Positions 16,361 to 28,115 are shown, numbered from the stretch's first letter. The stretch is 64,000 bases of DNA from Pseudotabrizicola sediminis (GCF_004745575.1 NZ_RPEM01000004.1:246129-310128), one strand, 5' to 3'. Numbers and translations: made by a program. Notes: generated from the letters alone by a model not told the origin.

Positions 16361-17095
16361 ATGGGCATGCCGAATGACATTCCATCGCAATCCGAAGCCC
16401 CTGTGCGCCCCTTGGGCAGCGAAAGTGGCGTTTCCGGCACCGCCGCATTGGCCCAGTTGCGCGCCTATATTGCTGACCGTGCCTTCAAGCCGGGGGAGCG
16501 TTTGCCGCCGGAACGGCAACTTTGCACGGATCTGGGTCTGAACCGCGCCGAACTGCGCCGCGCCCTGCAGGTGCTTGAGGGGGAAAACCGGCTCTGGCGC
16601 CATGTCGGAAAAGGCACCTTTCTGACCGAGGTTGATCATCCATCGGGGCCGCCGGATGCCTTTGGGCAACTGGCACAGCAGGTCAGCCCTGCAGATGTGC
16701 TGCGCGCACGCGCCGCGTTCGAACCTGCCATCACGCGCGAAGCGGCCCTGCATGCCTCTGCCGCAACGATTGCCAAAATGCGCCTGAATGTCGACAGGGC
16801 GGCAAAGGCCGCAACCTGGCGTGAGTATGAAGCGTTGGACAATGATTTTCATCGTCTGATCGCGGAAAGCAGCGGGTCTGTCACCTTGCTGGCTCTGTTT
16901 GATCAGCTGAACACGCTGCGGCGCATGGTGTCGTGGGGCCGGATGGTGCGCAGTGGCATCCGCCCACCGCCCGATCACTCCAGCTTTGCCGAGCATCTTC
17001 GGATTGTGAACGAAATCGCCAGCCGCAATCCGGACAATGCCCAGAATGCGATGCGGTCGCATCTGCGCACCGTTGAAAACCGGCTGCTTGGGTAA
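16361..17095 (+). CDS. GntR-family (FadR/FCD subfamily) regulator
   Basis: The 244-residue regulator starts with about 25 polar residues, then has a winged helix (GERLPPERQLCTDLGLNRAELRRALQVLEGENRLWRHVGKGTFL) and a helical FCD domain with D and H in ALDNDFHRLIAES, H in FAEHLRIV and H in MRSHL. It is closely similar in layout to the regulator at 14868 and shares its arrangement with a divergent FAH enzyme. The two gene pairs may come from one duplicated regulator-enzyme unit. The ATG at 16361 lies three codons before a second ATG (16367), and the sequence does not decide between them. Confidence 0.88.
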   Translation: MGMPNDIPSQSEAPVRPLGSESGVSGTAALAQLRAYIADRAFKPGERLPPERQLCTDLGLNRAELRRALQVLEGENRLWRHVGKGTFLTEVDHPSGPPDAFGQLAQQVSPADVLRARAAFEPAITREAALHASAATIAKMRLNVDRAAKAATWREYEALDNDFHRLIAESSGSVTLLALFDQLNTLRRMVSWGRMVRSGIRPPPDHSSFAEHLRIVNEIASRNPDNAQNAMRSHLRTVENRLLG

Positions 17096-17196
17096 GCCCT
17101 GCGTTCGGTTTTCGACACGGACATGCGTGACGCGCCCGTCGCATGCTGCTAACCCGAAGTCAGAACATCCGCACCACAACAGGACAGGGTCACGAC

Positions 17197-20821
<3,625 letters not shown>

Positions 20822-20851
20822 CGCCAACGCGCCAGACGACGCCCGCAATGG

Positions 20852-20879
20852 AAAGGCCCCGGGGAAACCCGGGGCCTTT
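20852..20879. terminator. Bidirectional terminator between takP and the TRAP permease genes
   Basis: AAAGGCCCCGGG (20852-20863) and CCCGGGGCCTTT (20868-20879) form a perfect 12-bp stem with a GAAA tetraloop. It lies 30 bases after the takP stop and 44 bases after the large permease stop on the other strand. T-rich flanks on both sides suit termination in both directions. Confidence 0.85.
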
Positions 20880-20922
20880 GTTGTATTCGCATCCCCGATG
20901 CGGCGGGGATACAAATTCAAAA

Positions 20923-22776
20923 TCAGTTCGTGGGTGCCGGTGCCACGGGAGCGGCAGGCGCAGGCACCACGGGCGCAGGTGCAGGTGTGGGCTGGACCGG
21001 GGCCGGAACTGCCGGGGAAACCGGCGCGGGTGCCACACCTCCGGGAGCCAGACCACCGCCCGGCGCGCCGAGGCCACCGCCCAATCCACCTCCCCCGAGC
21101 CCGCCACCGCCAAGCCCGCCGCCCAATCCTCCGCCCAGCCCACCGCCGAGTGCACCGCCAAGCCCCCCGCCTTGCGGCAGGATGATCTGCACGTCAGAAC
21201 TGTCGATCACCGGCCCCTTGTAGTGCATCACAATCTGCGGAAAGAAGACGACCATCAGGATCATCACAACTTGGATGGCGATGAAATTCACCGCGCCGCG
21301 ATAGATGTCGGTGGTCTTGATCCCGTCTATCCGCCGCCCTGTCGGTTTGTCGATGTAAGACCCTCGCGGGGCGACGGACCGCAGGTAGAACAGCGCAAAG
21401 CCGAAGGGCGGTGTCAGGAAGCTGGTCTGCATGTTCATCCCCAGGATCACACCCAGAAAGATCAGGTCGATCCCCAGACTTTCTGCCGCCGGTATGATGA
21501 GCGGCACGACAATGAACACGATCTCGAAGAAGTCGATGAAGAACCCGAGGAAGAACACAATCAGGTTGACGATGAACAGGAAGCCGTATTCGCCGCCAGG
21601 CAGCGACGTCAGCAGTTCTTCGACCCAGACATGCCCGTTGATCCCGAAAAACGTGAGCGAAAACACCCGGCTGCCCAAAAGGATGAACAAGACAAAGGCC
21701 GACAGGCGCGTGGTCGAGGCCAGCGCCTGGCTGACCACACCAAAGTTCAGGCGTCCCTTGACCGCCGCGAGGATCATAGCGCCGACAGCTCCCATCGCAC
21801 CGCCCTCTGTCGGGGTCGCAATGCCCAGAAAGATCGTGCCCAACACCAGAAAGATCAGGGCAAGCGGCGGAATCATCACGATGATCACCTGTTGCGCCAG
21901 CCGCGACATGGTGTTCATACCCAGCGCCTTGTCGGCCAGCGTGTAGAAATAAACCACGATCACGCCCACTGCGACGCCCAGAATATTGGCATTGCCACCC
22001 TGGCTTTCGTACAGCCAGATATGTGCGCCGTAACTGATCGCCATAACGGCAGCGACAGCAACAAAAAGCGAGCGAAAGCCGTTGCCCAGCGTGCGCGCCT
22101 CGGGCGGCAGGGCTGGCGCGGCGTTCGGGCGCAGCACCGTGAGCACGACGATATAGGCGATATACATCGCAGTCAGCAGCAGCGCCGGCACCAAAGACGC
22201 GCGGTACATGTCGCCGACCGACCGGCCCAGTTGGTCAGCCATGATGATCAGAACCAGCGAAGGCGGAATGATCTGCGCCAGCGTGCCCGACGCCGCGATC
22301 ACCCCGGTGGCCAGTTTCCGGTCATAGCCATAGCGCAGCATGATCGGCAGGCTGATCAAGCCCATGGCGATGACGCTGGCCGCCACAACGCCGGTTGTGG
22401 CCGCCAGTAGCGCCCCCACGAATACCACCGCAAAGGCCAGACCTCCGCGGATAGACCCGAACACCTGGCCGATTGTATCAAGCAGGTCTTCGGCCATGCC
22501 AGAGCGTTCGAGGATGATGCCCATGAAGGTAAAGAACGGGATAGCCAGCAGCGTCTCATTCGACAGCACGCCCCAGAACCGCGACGGCAGCGTGTTCAGC
22601 AGCGGCCAATTCAGCGTGATCAGGCCATTGGAATAGGGGGCGAGCTCAACACCGATGAAAAAGAACAACAGCCCGTTTGCCGCAAGGGCAAAGGCCACCG
22701 GATACCCGATCAGCAGAAAGCCGATCAGCGACAGGAACATGATCGGGGCCATATAATGCGCGATGAATTCGATCAT
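20923..22776 (-). CDS. TRAP transporter large permease (DctM/TakM type) with glycine-rich tail
   Basis: The 617-residue inner-membrane protein has a DctM domain of about 12 helices (IEFIAHYMAPIMFLSLIGFLLIGYPVAFAL at the start; later GIATPTEGGAMGAVGAM, GIDLIFLGVILGMNMQTSFLTPPFGFALFYL). It forms the Na+-driven transport unit with the small permease and a TakP-like receptor. I start at the ATG at 22776, which overlaps the small-permease stop (ATGA); the frame continues to 23196, but that part is a shadow of the other gene. After a last helix near residue 515 come about 82 residues (coding 20923-21171) of GGGLGG repeats and then PAP repeats. Such a tail is unusual for a transporter and should lie outside the membrane. 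Confidence 0.9.
   Translation of the reverse strand: MIEFIAHYMAPIMFLSLIGFLLIGYPVAFALAANGLLFFFIGVELAPYSNGLITLNWPLLNTLPSRFWGVLSNETLLAIPFFTFMGIILERSGMAEDLLDTIGQVFGSIRGGLAFAVVFVGALLAATTGVVAASVIAMGLISLPIMLRYGYDRKLATGVIAASGTLAQIIPPSLVLIIMADQLGRSVGDMYRASLVPALLLTAMYIAYIVVLTVLRPNAAPALPPEARTLGNGFRSLFVAVAAVMAISYGAHIWLYESQGGNANILGVAVGVIVVYFYTLADKALGMNTMSRLAQQVIIVMIPPLALIFLVLGTIFLGIATPTEGGAMGAVGAMILAAVKGRLNFGVVSQALASTTRLSAFVLFILLGSRVFSLTFFGINGHVWVEELLTSLPGGEYGFLFIVNLIVFFLGFFIDFFEIVFIVVPLIIPAAESLGIDLIFLGVILGMNMQTSFLTPPFGFALFYLRSVAPRGSYIDKPTGRRIDGIKTTDIYRGAVNFIAIQVVMILMVVFFPQIVMHYKGPVIDSSDVQIILPQGGGLGGALGGGLGGGLGGGLGGGGLGGGGLGGGLGAPGGGLAPGGVAPAPVSPAVPAPVQPTPAPAPVVPAPAAPVAPAPTN
20926..21171 (-). repeat. Low-complexity Gly-Leu and Pro-Ala repeats coding the permease tail
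   Basis: Codons for GGGLGG-type units (eight or more, 21171 down to about 21060) pass into Ala-Pro-Val units down to 20926. The DNA is strongly C-rich on the plus strand and internally repetitive, so it is likely to vary in copy number between strains. Confidence 0.8.
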
Positions 22777-23357
22777 TTCTTGATGTCCTGAATCAGCGCG
22801 AGGGCTTCCTCTTCGGCCAGCGTCTGGGCCGACACGAACGGGTGCGGATCTTCCATCAAGCCGCGCAGGATGGCGATCTTCTTGATGATCTCGGACACAC
22901 CCTGAATCGACAACAGCACGAATCCCGCAAGCAGCAGGAATTTTGCCGGCCAGATGATCAGACCGCCGGCATTGGTCGACACCTCCTGATTCAGAAAGCT
23001 CTGGGTGAAATAAGGCCAGAAGTACCATGTCATCAGCAACACAAATGGCATCAGAAAGAACACATGCCCGAACAGGTCGATCAGGTGCTGCGTCTTTCGG
23101 CTGAAGGTGCCGTACAGAATGTCGATGCGGATGTGCTCGTTTTGCTTCAACGTATAGGCCGCCGCTAGCAGGAAGGCGGCGCCGAACAGATACCACTGGA
23201 GTTCAAGCCAGGCATTCGATGAGGTGTTCAGCACTTTGCGGATCACCGCATTTCCGGCACTCACCAGCGCGGACAGCAGGATCAGCCATGCCACGCCACG
23301 ACCGATGATTTCGTTGAAACGGTCGATCCCGCGCGAGATCGCCAAAAGAAACGCCAT
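22773..23357 (-). CDS. TRAP transporter small permease (DctQ/TakQ type)
   Basis: The 194-residue protein has four membrane helices. The DctQ pattern is visible in IGRGVAWLILLSALVSAGNAVIRKV, NAWLELQWYLFGAAFLLAAAYTLKQNEHIRIDI and LLLAGFVLLSIQGVSEIIKKI. The ATG at 23357 has GGAGG 7 bases ahead and is chosen over a frame reaching 23462. A cytoplasmic C-terminus of about 35 residues (DPHPFVSAQTLAEEEAL) follows the last helix. It is the first gene of a two-gene unit with the large permease and points towards takP, so receptor and permease are on opposite strands. Confidence 0.9.
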   Translation of the reverse strand: MAFLLAISRGIDRFNEIIGRGVAWLILLSALVSAGNAVIRKVLNTSSNAWLELQWYLFGAAFLLAAAYTLKQNEHIRIDILYGTFSRKTQHLIDLFGHVFFLMPFVLLMTWYFWPYFTQSFLNQEVSTNAGGLIIWPAKFLLLAGFVLLSIQGVSEIIKKIAILRGLMEDPHPFVSAQTLAEEEALALIQDIKK

Positions 23358-23828
23358 TCGATAGCCTCCCATGACCCTGTTCCCCGCCCGATGTGCCTCG
23401 GGTCCGGGTCCGCACTTTGTGTCCGGTACAATTGGCCGTACAGGTGCGGGGGTCAATCGCAAAAACCGGCACCGCCGTCAACGCAGCATGTGTTCACTCC
23501 ACTGCGCACGCGGCGCTTCTGGGACGGCAATCCCGGATGCGGCGAAGTTGTCGCATAATGTAGACAATTCCGGTTGGCCACCTGCCCACTCAGTGAGCAT
23601 AACACGCGTTAAAGGGGCGCGAGACGCCGTCCGGGCAAAACAGACCCAGTGCAACACTGGAAACACGGGTGTCACTCTCGCTCAGGTGGTCGAAGTCGCT
23701 AAGAAGGTTGGTAGGAAACGCACTCTGAAGCCGCAACAGCCGGAAAATCGCGTTCGTTCCGATTCTGTCAGATGTGTATTTCGCACCTGACCAAAGCGCT
23801 CAATCATACGCCATTGCGCCGTCGGAAT
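23358..23828. other. Intergenic region between TRAP permease and response regulator genes
   Basis: About 470 bases with divergent genes on both sides. It must hold the promoter of the small permease gene. A plus-strand frame of 139 codons (23371-23790) is Arg-rich, without domains, and I do not consider it a gene. No RNA gene or repeat is seen. Confidence 0.5.
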
Positions 23829-23853
23829 GGAACCAATCACACTCCCGTGAGTT
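23829..23853 (+). promoter_or_regulatory. EcfG-like (general stress sigma factor) promoter
   Basis: GGAAC (23829-23833), 17 bases, then GTT (23851-23853). This matches the alphaproteobacterial EcfG pattern GGAAC-N16/17-nGTT. It lies 33 bases before the ATG of the FixJ-type regulator, and a ribosome site GGGGAG (23872-23877) sits in between. It is one of four such sites in this 4-kb region. Confidence 0.55.
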
Positions 23854-23885
23854 AAGTAAGAGGTTTTTGCTGGGGAGTCCGGGAC

Positions 23886-24590
23886 ATGGGGCGCATCGCT
23901 GAATTACGCGATCCAGATCGAATAGGGTCACATGCGGCGCATTCGGGCAGAGGGCGCATGATGGCTAAACCGAACCTCGCGACCGGCATCATAATTTATC
24001 TGATTGAAGACGATCCTGCATTGCGTGAGGCAGGGCGCGACTTGTTCGAATCCCAAGGCTGGGTCGTGCGCGACTTTTTCTCGGCAGAAGCCTTCCTCGC
24101 CGCCCCACGACCTTCCGGCGATGTCTGTCTTATCCTTGACGTCCTGCTTCCCGGGTTGGACGGTTTGACATTGCTCGAAAAACTGCGCGCGGAAGGGTCA
24201 GTGGTTCCGGCAATCATGCTTACCGGTCTGGGAGACGCCGCCACCGCAGTTGCCGCGCTGAAGGCGGGTGCAGCGGATTTCATCGAAAAGCCAGCGGAAC
24301 GCACGGCACTGATTGCCAGTATTGCCGACGCAATCAAAGGTGCCAAGGAGGTGCGCACCCAAGCCCAGTTGCGCGACAAGGCAAAAGCGCGGTTCAGGGC
24401 CTTTACGACACGCGAGACCGAGGTCTTGACCATGATGCTTGAAGGTATGCCAAACAAGAACATCGCCGCCGGCCTGAGCATCAGCCAGCGCACCGTCGAA
24501 GGTCACCGCGCGCGTCTGATGCACAAATGTGGGGTGAAATCTCTTCCCGCACTGATGGAGCTGTACCTTTTGGCACATCAGACCAACTGA
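23886..24590 (+). CDS. FixJ-type response regulator (receiver plus LuxR HTH)
   Basis: The receiver domain begins IIIYLIEDDPALREAG with the acidic pair, has the phospho-acceptor Asp in LILDVLLPGLDGLTLLEKL, Thr in AIMLTGLGD and Lys in DFIEKP. A LuxR/FixJ helix-turn-helix (FTTRETEVLTMMLEGMPNKNIA, SISQRTVEGHRARLMHK) follows at about 175-230. The total is 234 residues from the ATG at 23886, which has GGGGAG 8 bases upstream. An alternative ATG at 23961 would remove a 25-residue extension that relatives usually lack. It is convergent with the HWE kinase gene (16-base gap), its probable partner. The promoter-like site upstream suggests stress induction. Confidence 0.88.
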   Translation: MGRIAELRDPDRIGSHAAHSGRGRMMAKPNLATGIIIYLIEDDPALREAGRDLFESQGWVVRDFFSAEAFLAAPRPSGDVCLILDVLLPGLDGLTLLEKLRAEGSVVPAIMLTGLGDAATAVAALKAGAADFIEKPAERTALIASIADAIKGAKEVRTQAQLRDKAKARFRAFTTRETEVLTMMLEGMPNKNIAAGLSISQRTVEGHRARLMHKCGVKSLPALMELYLLAHQTN

Positions 24591-24605
24591 TGCCGCAGCC
24601 TCCGG

Positions 24606-25610
24606 TCAGCCGACCAGCAAAGCCTTGTTCAAACTCAAAGTGATGTTCACACCATCCTCCGTCCAGTCCCGATGGATCGAGCCGTTGAATTGCTGGATGA
24701 CCCGCTCTGTCATTTTGCTTCCAAAGCCGCTTTTCAGTGCCATAGGGTCTGATGCAGGACCGCCCGCTTCGTTCCAAACCAGTCTGACCACATCGGCTTC
24801 GTCCTCACCAGTCAGGACAATCCGGCCAAGATCATTTGCAAGCGCGCCATATTTTGTGGAATTTGTGGCCAGCTCGTGGATGATCATTGCAAGAGGCGTG
24901 ATGGAATGCTCGCCAACCAAGATTTCAGGTGCCGAAATGGAAATGTTTTTTGCTGCCGTCGGATCAAGCGAATAGGCCTGCAAAAGAGCATTGAGGAGCT
25001 CATTCAGACTGATCGCCTTTTTCTGATCATAGGATCTCGCAAAAATCAGATTGTGCGCTGCTGACAGGCCCTGAAACCGCTGGGCAAGATCCTCAAGCAT
25101 TTCTTCCTTTGTTTCGGTATTTCGGGCCGCTATTGAGGCGAGTGCCGACGACAGGCTGAACAGGTTCTTGATCCGGTGATGCATTTCCCTTGTGACAAGT
25201 TCTCGCTGGTCTTCAAGGCTTTTCCGGAATGTCACATCCAGAAAAACGCCATACATGATCCGGCGGACGATGCCTTGGTCTTCTCCGCGGCCCCGGGCGG
25301 AAACCCAGCGTTCTTCGTCGCCATGCAGGATCCGGAAGTCGATCTCATACGCACCGCGCAAATCTATGGTGGCAGAAAACTCTGTCCGGACCTTGTCGAT
25401 GTCTGCCGGATGAATGCACGCTGACAGGTCTTCGAATGTGACCTTGGATCTTTGAGGCAAGCCCCACAGCTCGAAGGCTCGGCTGTCCATCGTGATACGG
25501 TCCGTATCGACGTTCCACGACCACAGGGCCACGCCTGTTGCCTCTGTCGCGATGCGCAGATGGCGTTCGTCCCAGATATCGGTCTTTTGACCGCAGGGTT
25601 GGTCATCCAA
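24606..25610 (-). CDS. HWE-type sensor histidine kinase with PAS domain
   Basis: The 334-residue soluble kinase has an N-terminal PAS_3-type domain at about 15-130 (EATGVALWSWNVDTDRITMDSRAFELWGLP, then ERWVSARGRG and MYGVFLDVTFRK). The kinase core is of the HWE family: EMHHRIKNLFSLSSALASIAAR (phospho-His), IIHELATNSTKYGAL (N box), LVWNEAGGP (the W-x-E motif) and GFGSKM. HWE and HisKA_2 kinases are common in alphaproteobacterial light and stress signalling. The PAS domain lacks the Cys-containing LOV motif. It has no membrane segment. Its gene is convergent with the FixJ-type regulator at 23886, suggesting a pair. Confidence 0.9.
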   Translation of the reverse strand: MDDQPCGQKTDIWDERHLRIATEATGVALWSWNVDTDRITMDSRAFELWGLPQRSKVTFEDLSACIHPADIDKVRTEFSATIDLRGAYEIDFRILHGDEERWVSARGRGEDQGIVRRIMYGVFLDVTFRKSLEDQRELVTREMHHRIKNLFSLSSALASIAARNTETKEEMLEDLAQRFQGLSAAHNLIFARSYDQKKAISLNELLNALLQAYSLDPTAAKNISISAPEILVGEHSITPLAMIIHELATNSTKYGALANDLGRIVLTGEDEADVVRLVWNEAGGPASDPMALKSGFGSKMTERVIQQFNGSIHRDWTEDGVNITLSLNKALLVG

Positions 25611-26092
25611 TTAAAATTCTCCGCAACTCGTGCCATAAGGAAAAGGCTGCATCAAAGGCAAAAAACAGGCTTCGGATAAGGCTGATATCAGAAAGTTAAT
25701 GCAAAATATCCGGTTGCAATATGCCAAAGTCAAGCGTCTGGCTGCGCCGGTCAGGGTCTGGTGGCGCCTGATCGCCTGCGCCGATGGCGGCAGTTGCGGC
25801 AACCATAGCCTGTGCACGGGGCGGGCACGAAATGAGCATTGCAGACTTGTTGTTCCATAGCGTGGAGCCCTGACAAAGGAACCCTGCGGCACCACTCACG
25901 ACCAGACGCGGGCGACCCGTGAATGGACTGGGAACTACGGGCCTTGGCAATCGACCAATTGCCGAAGCAGCGAGCAATCACTGCTATCCGGGTTCTGGTA
26001 TGAAATTTGCCCCCTGCTACTGGTCTGATCAGACCCGTTTTCGCAGCGCACTGGCCGTAGCACCCCGGACAGCGCCCGAGGTGCCGCTGATT
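25611..26092. other. Intergenic region without a recognisable gene
   Basis: About 480 bases between the HWE kinase start and the end of the PRC-barrel gene. Short frames on both strands show no domain or conserved look. It should hold the kinase promoter. No EcfG-like motif with correct spacing was found for the kinase. Confidence 0.5.
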
Positions 26093-26389
26093 TCAGTCGT
26101 GGTGCTCGGGCAGGTCCTTGATCTGCTCCTTGGTCCACGTCGTTACCCCATGCACAACTCCTGCTTCATCGCGCATCAACTTGATCTGATCGAGGCTCAG
26201 TTGAACGGATTTCGCACCAATGCCAAGAAAGCCGCCGACATCGACAACAACGTCCGTTGCCGTGCCAACCCCATGCACATGCGAAATCGTCCCGATCTTT
26301 TCATCGTCCGCGCCATAGATGGGGGCGTCGTTCAGGATGGCGTTGGTATATTCCGTGCTGTTCAAAGGTGTGTGTTTGCTATGATCCAT
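26093..26389 (-). CDS. PRC-barrel domain protein
   Basis: The 98-residue protein has a short polar N-terminus and then a PRC-barrel-like beta domain (NAPIYGADDEKIGTISHVHG-type start, VVVDVGGFLGIGAKSVQLSLDQIKLM, VHGVTTWTKEQIKDLPEH). Such small soluble proteins are common among stress-induced genes of alphaproteobacteria; their molecular role is not settled. A ribosome site AGGAGAT precedes the ATG at 26389. An EcfG-like promoter sequence lies about 150 bases upstream on the same strand (26541-26565). Neighbouring genes (YciF-like, DUF2934, DUF1622) are also of the stress type. Confidence 0.8.
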   Translation of the reverse strand: MDHSKHTPLNSTEYTNAILNDAPIYGADDEKIGTISHVHGVGTATDVVVDVGGFLGIGAKSVQLSLDQIKLMRDEAGVVHGVTTWTKEQIKDLPEHHD

Positions 26390-26540
26390 GCGTGATCTCC
26401 TTTAGCCGCTGGGTGAAGAAGCTCTCGGCAAACGGTGGCAAAAGCCAGACCGCCAGTGTGTTGGCTACGCCAGGAAAACGAAAAACCACTGCGGTCTTCC
26501 TGCCAATCGATTGCCTTGCCGGGGGCATCTCTGCCTCATC

Positions 26541-26565
26541 AACACGGAAATGGCCCGTGCGTTCC
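26541..26565 (-). promoter_or_regulatory. EcfG-like promoter, minus strand
   Basis: On the minus strand GGAAC (26565-26561), 17 bases, then GTT (26543-26541). The spacing is identical to that of the sites at 23829 and 26679. It points to the PRC-barrel gene, with a leader of about 140 bases. Confidence 0.45.
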
Positions 26566-26678
26566 GAAGCGCGGTCAATACCGGGGTTCGCGAAACACCG
26601 GCCCCGCGGTGCCGATCAATATATGATCATCGGGCGCACGAAAAATGGCACCGGGGGCCAATAAATTCGAGCCGAAGC
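26566..26678. other. Remainder of the divergent region between PRC-barrel and YciF-like genes
   Basis: The 353 bases from 26390 to 26742 separate two divergent genes. Apart from the two EcfG-like promoter sequences (26541-26565 minus, 26679-26703 plus) I see no gene or strong secondary structure in it. Confidence 0.45.
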
Positions 26679-26703
26679 GGAACACTCACCCAAAGACCGG
26701 GTT
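26679..26703 (+). promoter_or_regulatory. EcfG-like promoter for the YciF-like gene
   Basis: GGAAC (26679-26683), 17 bases, then GTT (26701-26703), 40 bases before the ATG at 26743. The spacing to the gene is as expected for a promoter with a short leader. Confidence 0.6.
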
Positions 26704-26742
26704 GTAAACCTATCACCGAAATCAAATGACCGGAGCGATGTC

Positions 26743-27240
26743 ATGAAAACCAAAACCCTGGACGATCTGTTTCTCGATACTCTGAAAGATATCTATTACG
26801 CAGAGCGAAAAATCCTCAAGGCGCTGCCAAAGATGGCCCGCGGGGCGCAATCGGCCGAGTTGAAGGCGGCCTTCGAAAAGCACCATGAGGAAACCCAAGG
26901 CCAGATCGAACGCCTGCAGGAAGTGTTCGAAATGCTGGGCAAACCGGCTCGTGGCAAAACCTGTCCCGCCATCGACGGAATTCTGGAAGAAGGCGAAGAA
27001 ATTCTCGACTCCTTCAAAGGGTCCGAGGCGCTGGACGCCGGTCTGGTCGCTGCGGCGCAGGCTGTCGAGCATTATGAGATGGCACGCTACGGCACGCTTC
27101 GGAACTGGGCAGAGTTGTTGGGTCATACAGACGCCGTCAATCTGTTCCAGAAAACCCTGACGGAGGAAGAGGCCACCGATTCCGCACTGACCAAGCTGGC
27201 CGAAGGGTCGGTCAACAAAGCGGCCGTGGCGGCTGCTTGA
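26743..27240 (+). CDS. YciE/YciF-like ferritin-fold protein (DUF892)
   Basis: The 165-residue all-helical protein opens KTLDDLFLDTLKDIYYAERKILKALPKMARGAQS, the DUF892 start. It then has KKxHxxET-type residues (FEKHHEETQGQIERLQEVFEMLG) and VEHYEMARYGTL. The Glu and ExxH pattern is that of a four-helix ferritin-like bundle that may bind a di-metal centre. Relatives YciE and YciF of enterobacteria are induced by osmotic and general stress; the biochemical function is not established. It has its own EcfG-like promoter upstream and a terminator hairpin downstream. Confidence 0.88.
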   Translation: MKTKTLDDLFLDTLKDIYYAERKILKALPKMARGAQSAELKAAFEKHHEETQGQIERLQEVFEMLGKPARGKTCPAIDGILEEGEEILDSFKGSEALDAGLVAAAQAVEHYEMARYGTLRNWAELLGHTDAVNLFQKTLTEEEATDSALTKLAEGSVNKAAVAAA

Positions 27241-27250
27241 CCCCAGGCGG

Positions 27251-27313
27251 GGACCACGGGCGTTCCCTGCCGTGGTCCTTGACCGGCGGACGGCTCCCTT
27301 TCCGGGGGCCGTC
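27251..27313. terminator. Two hairpins between convergent YciF-like and DUF2934 genes
   Basis: GGACCACGG (27251-27259) pairs with CCGTGGTCC (27270-27278). GACGGCTCCC (27289-27298) pairs with GGGGGCCGTC (27304-27313), apart from one mismatch. They lie just after the YciF-like stop and just before the DUF2934 stop on the other strand. Neither has a long T-run, but together they are well placed to end both transcripts. Confidence 0.6.
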
Positions 27314-27315
27314 AT

Positions 27316-27639
27316 TCATTTGGTCGATGTCCTAAGGGCGGCCGGAAACCGGCCTGGCGGGCTCTGCCCATCGCTGACGCAGCTTTTAAGTTGTTGAAGC
27401 GTGGGAGGAGCAGGGTCTGCGCCCTCAGCGGAAGAAGGATCCGCAGCCACAAAATCGGTACCGGCGGCGGCGTGCTGCATAGTGCGGACTTCTACGGCTT
27501 TCAGACCATAGGCGTCCATCGCTGCAATTTCGATCTCCGCCTGCTGCCAGGTGTCTTCGTGCCGCCCCTCCGGACATCCAAGTGCCTCCCAGATCTCATA
27601 GGCTCGTTGACGGATGCGGTCTTCTTCAATCGCTGTCAT
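27316..27639 (-). CDS. DUF2934 domain protein
   Basis: The 107-residue protein begins MTAIEEDRIRQRAYEIWEALGCPEGRHEDTWQQAE, the DUF2934 signature (about residues 6-45), and ends in a disordered Ala/Pro-rich tail. The ATG at 27639 has AAGGAG 11 bases upstream; the open frame to 27756 adds unlikely sequence. DUF2934 proteins are small soluble proteins often found next to trehalose, glycogen and stress genes. Their function is unknown. An EcfG-like promoter lies 40 bases upstream. Confidence 0.8.
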   Translation of the reverse strand: MTAIEEDRIRQRAYEIWEALGCPEGRHEDTWQQAEIEIAAMDAYGLKAVEVRTMQHAAAGTDFVAADPSSAEGADPAPPTLQQLKSCVSDGQSPPGRFPAALRTSTK

Positions 27640-27679
27640 CTGACGTTCGCTCCTTATGGTTCGGGGTAACTGGTAAGTT

Positions 27680-27705
27680 AACCATTGCGGCCCGCATACT
27701 GTTCC
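27680..27705 (-). promoter_or_regulatory. EcfG-like promoter for the DUF2934 gene
   Basis: On the minus strand GGAAC (27705-27701), 18 bases, then GTT (27682-27680), with G before GTT. This still fits the GGAAC-N16/17-nGTT pattern. The -10 element is 40 bases before the ATG at 27639. Confidence 0.5.
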
Positions 27706-27752
27706 CCAGGCCGGAGGGCCCTGTGCACGGGTCAGCCCCTTCCAAAGGACCC

Positions 27753-28115
27753 TCACTCCTTCTCCAGCGCCCGTATCTCGTGCTCCAGGATCAGTGAGAT
27801 GACTGCGCGGATCAGCACCAGCCCTCCCAAAAGGGCGACCGTGTCCAAACTAAAGTGAAGGACAGTGCGGATCAAATCGGCCACAATCAGCACATCAAGT
27901 CCGGCCAGTATATGCCGGCCCAGGGCCAACCGCCCGCGATTGAGCTGATGGCTGCGTTCATGGGCGTCGCGTCGCAAGGCTGCGCCGGAAATAAACCATA
28001 CCGAAAACCGCAGAACGCCCAGAATGAAGATCGCTATCGCAAACAGCTCGATCGCGATGACCACCCATTCAAGGGCGGCTGCTATGCCCGAAAGATTGTC
28101 GCTCAAAGCCAGCAT
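27753..28115 (-). CDS. DUF1622 membrane protein
   Basis: The 120-residue protein has three hydrophobic segments: LEWVVIAIELFAIAIFILGVLRF, GRHILAGLDVLIVADLIRTVL and VALLGGLVLIRAVISLILEHEI. A basic loop (RRDAHERSHQLNRGRLALGRH) lies between the first two. This matches DUF1622 inner-membrane proteins of unknown function. I start at the ATG at 28115, which has GGAG 6 bases upstream; longer frames begin at 28121 and 28139. It sits in the stress gene group, between DUF2934 and treZ on the same strand. Confidence 0.82.
   Translation of the reverse strand: MLALSDNLSGIAAALEWVVIAIELFAIAIFILGVLRFSVWFISGAALRRDAHERSHQLNRGRLALGRHILAGLDVLIVADLIRTVLHFSLDTVALLGGLVLIRAVISLILEHEIRALEKE

Noticed and set aside
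23371..23790. Open frame of 139 codons between TRAP permease and regulator genes
   Set aside because: No ribosome site, no domain, Arg/Cys-rich composition, and it would cover the small permease promoter.
26257..26664. Open frame of 135 codons upstream of the YciF-like gene
   Set aside because: It overlaps the PRC-barrel gene antisense and shows no family likeness.
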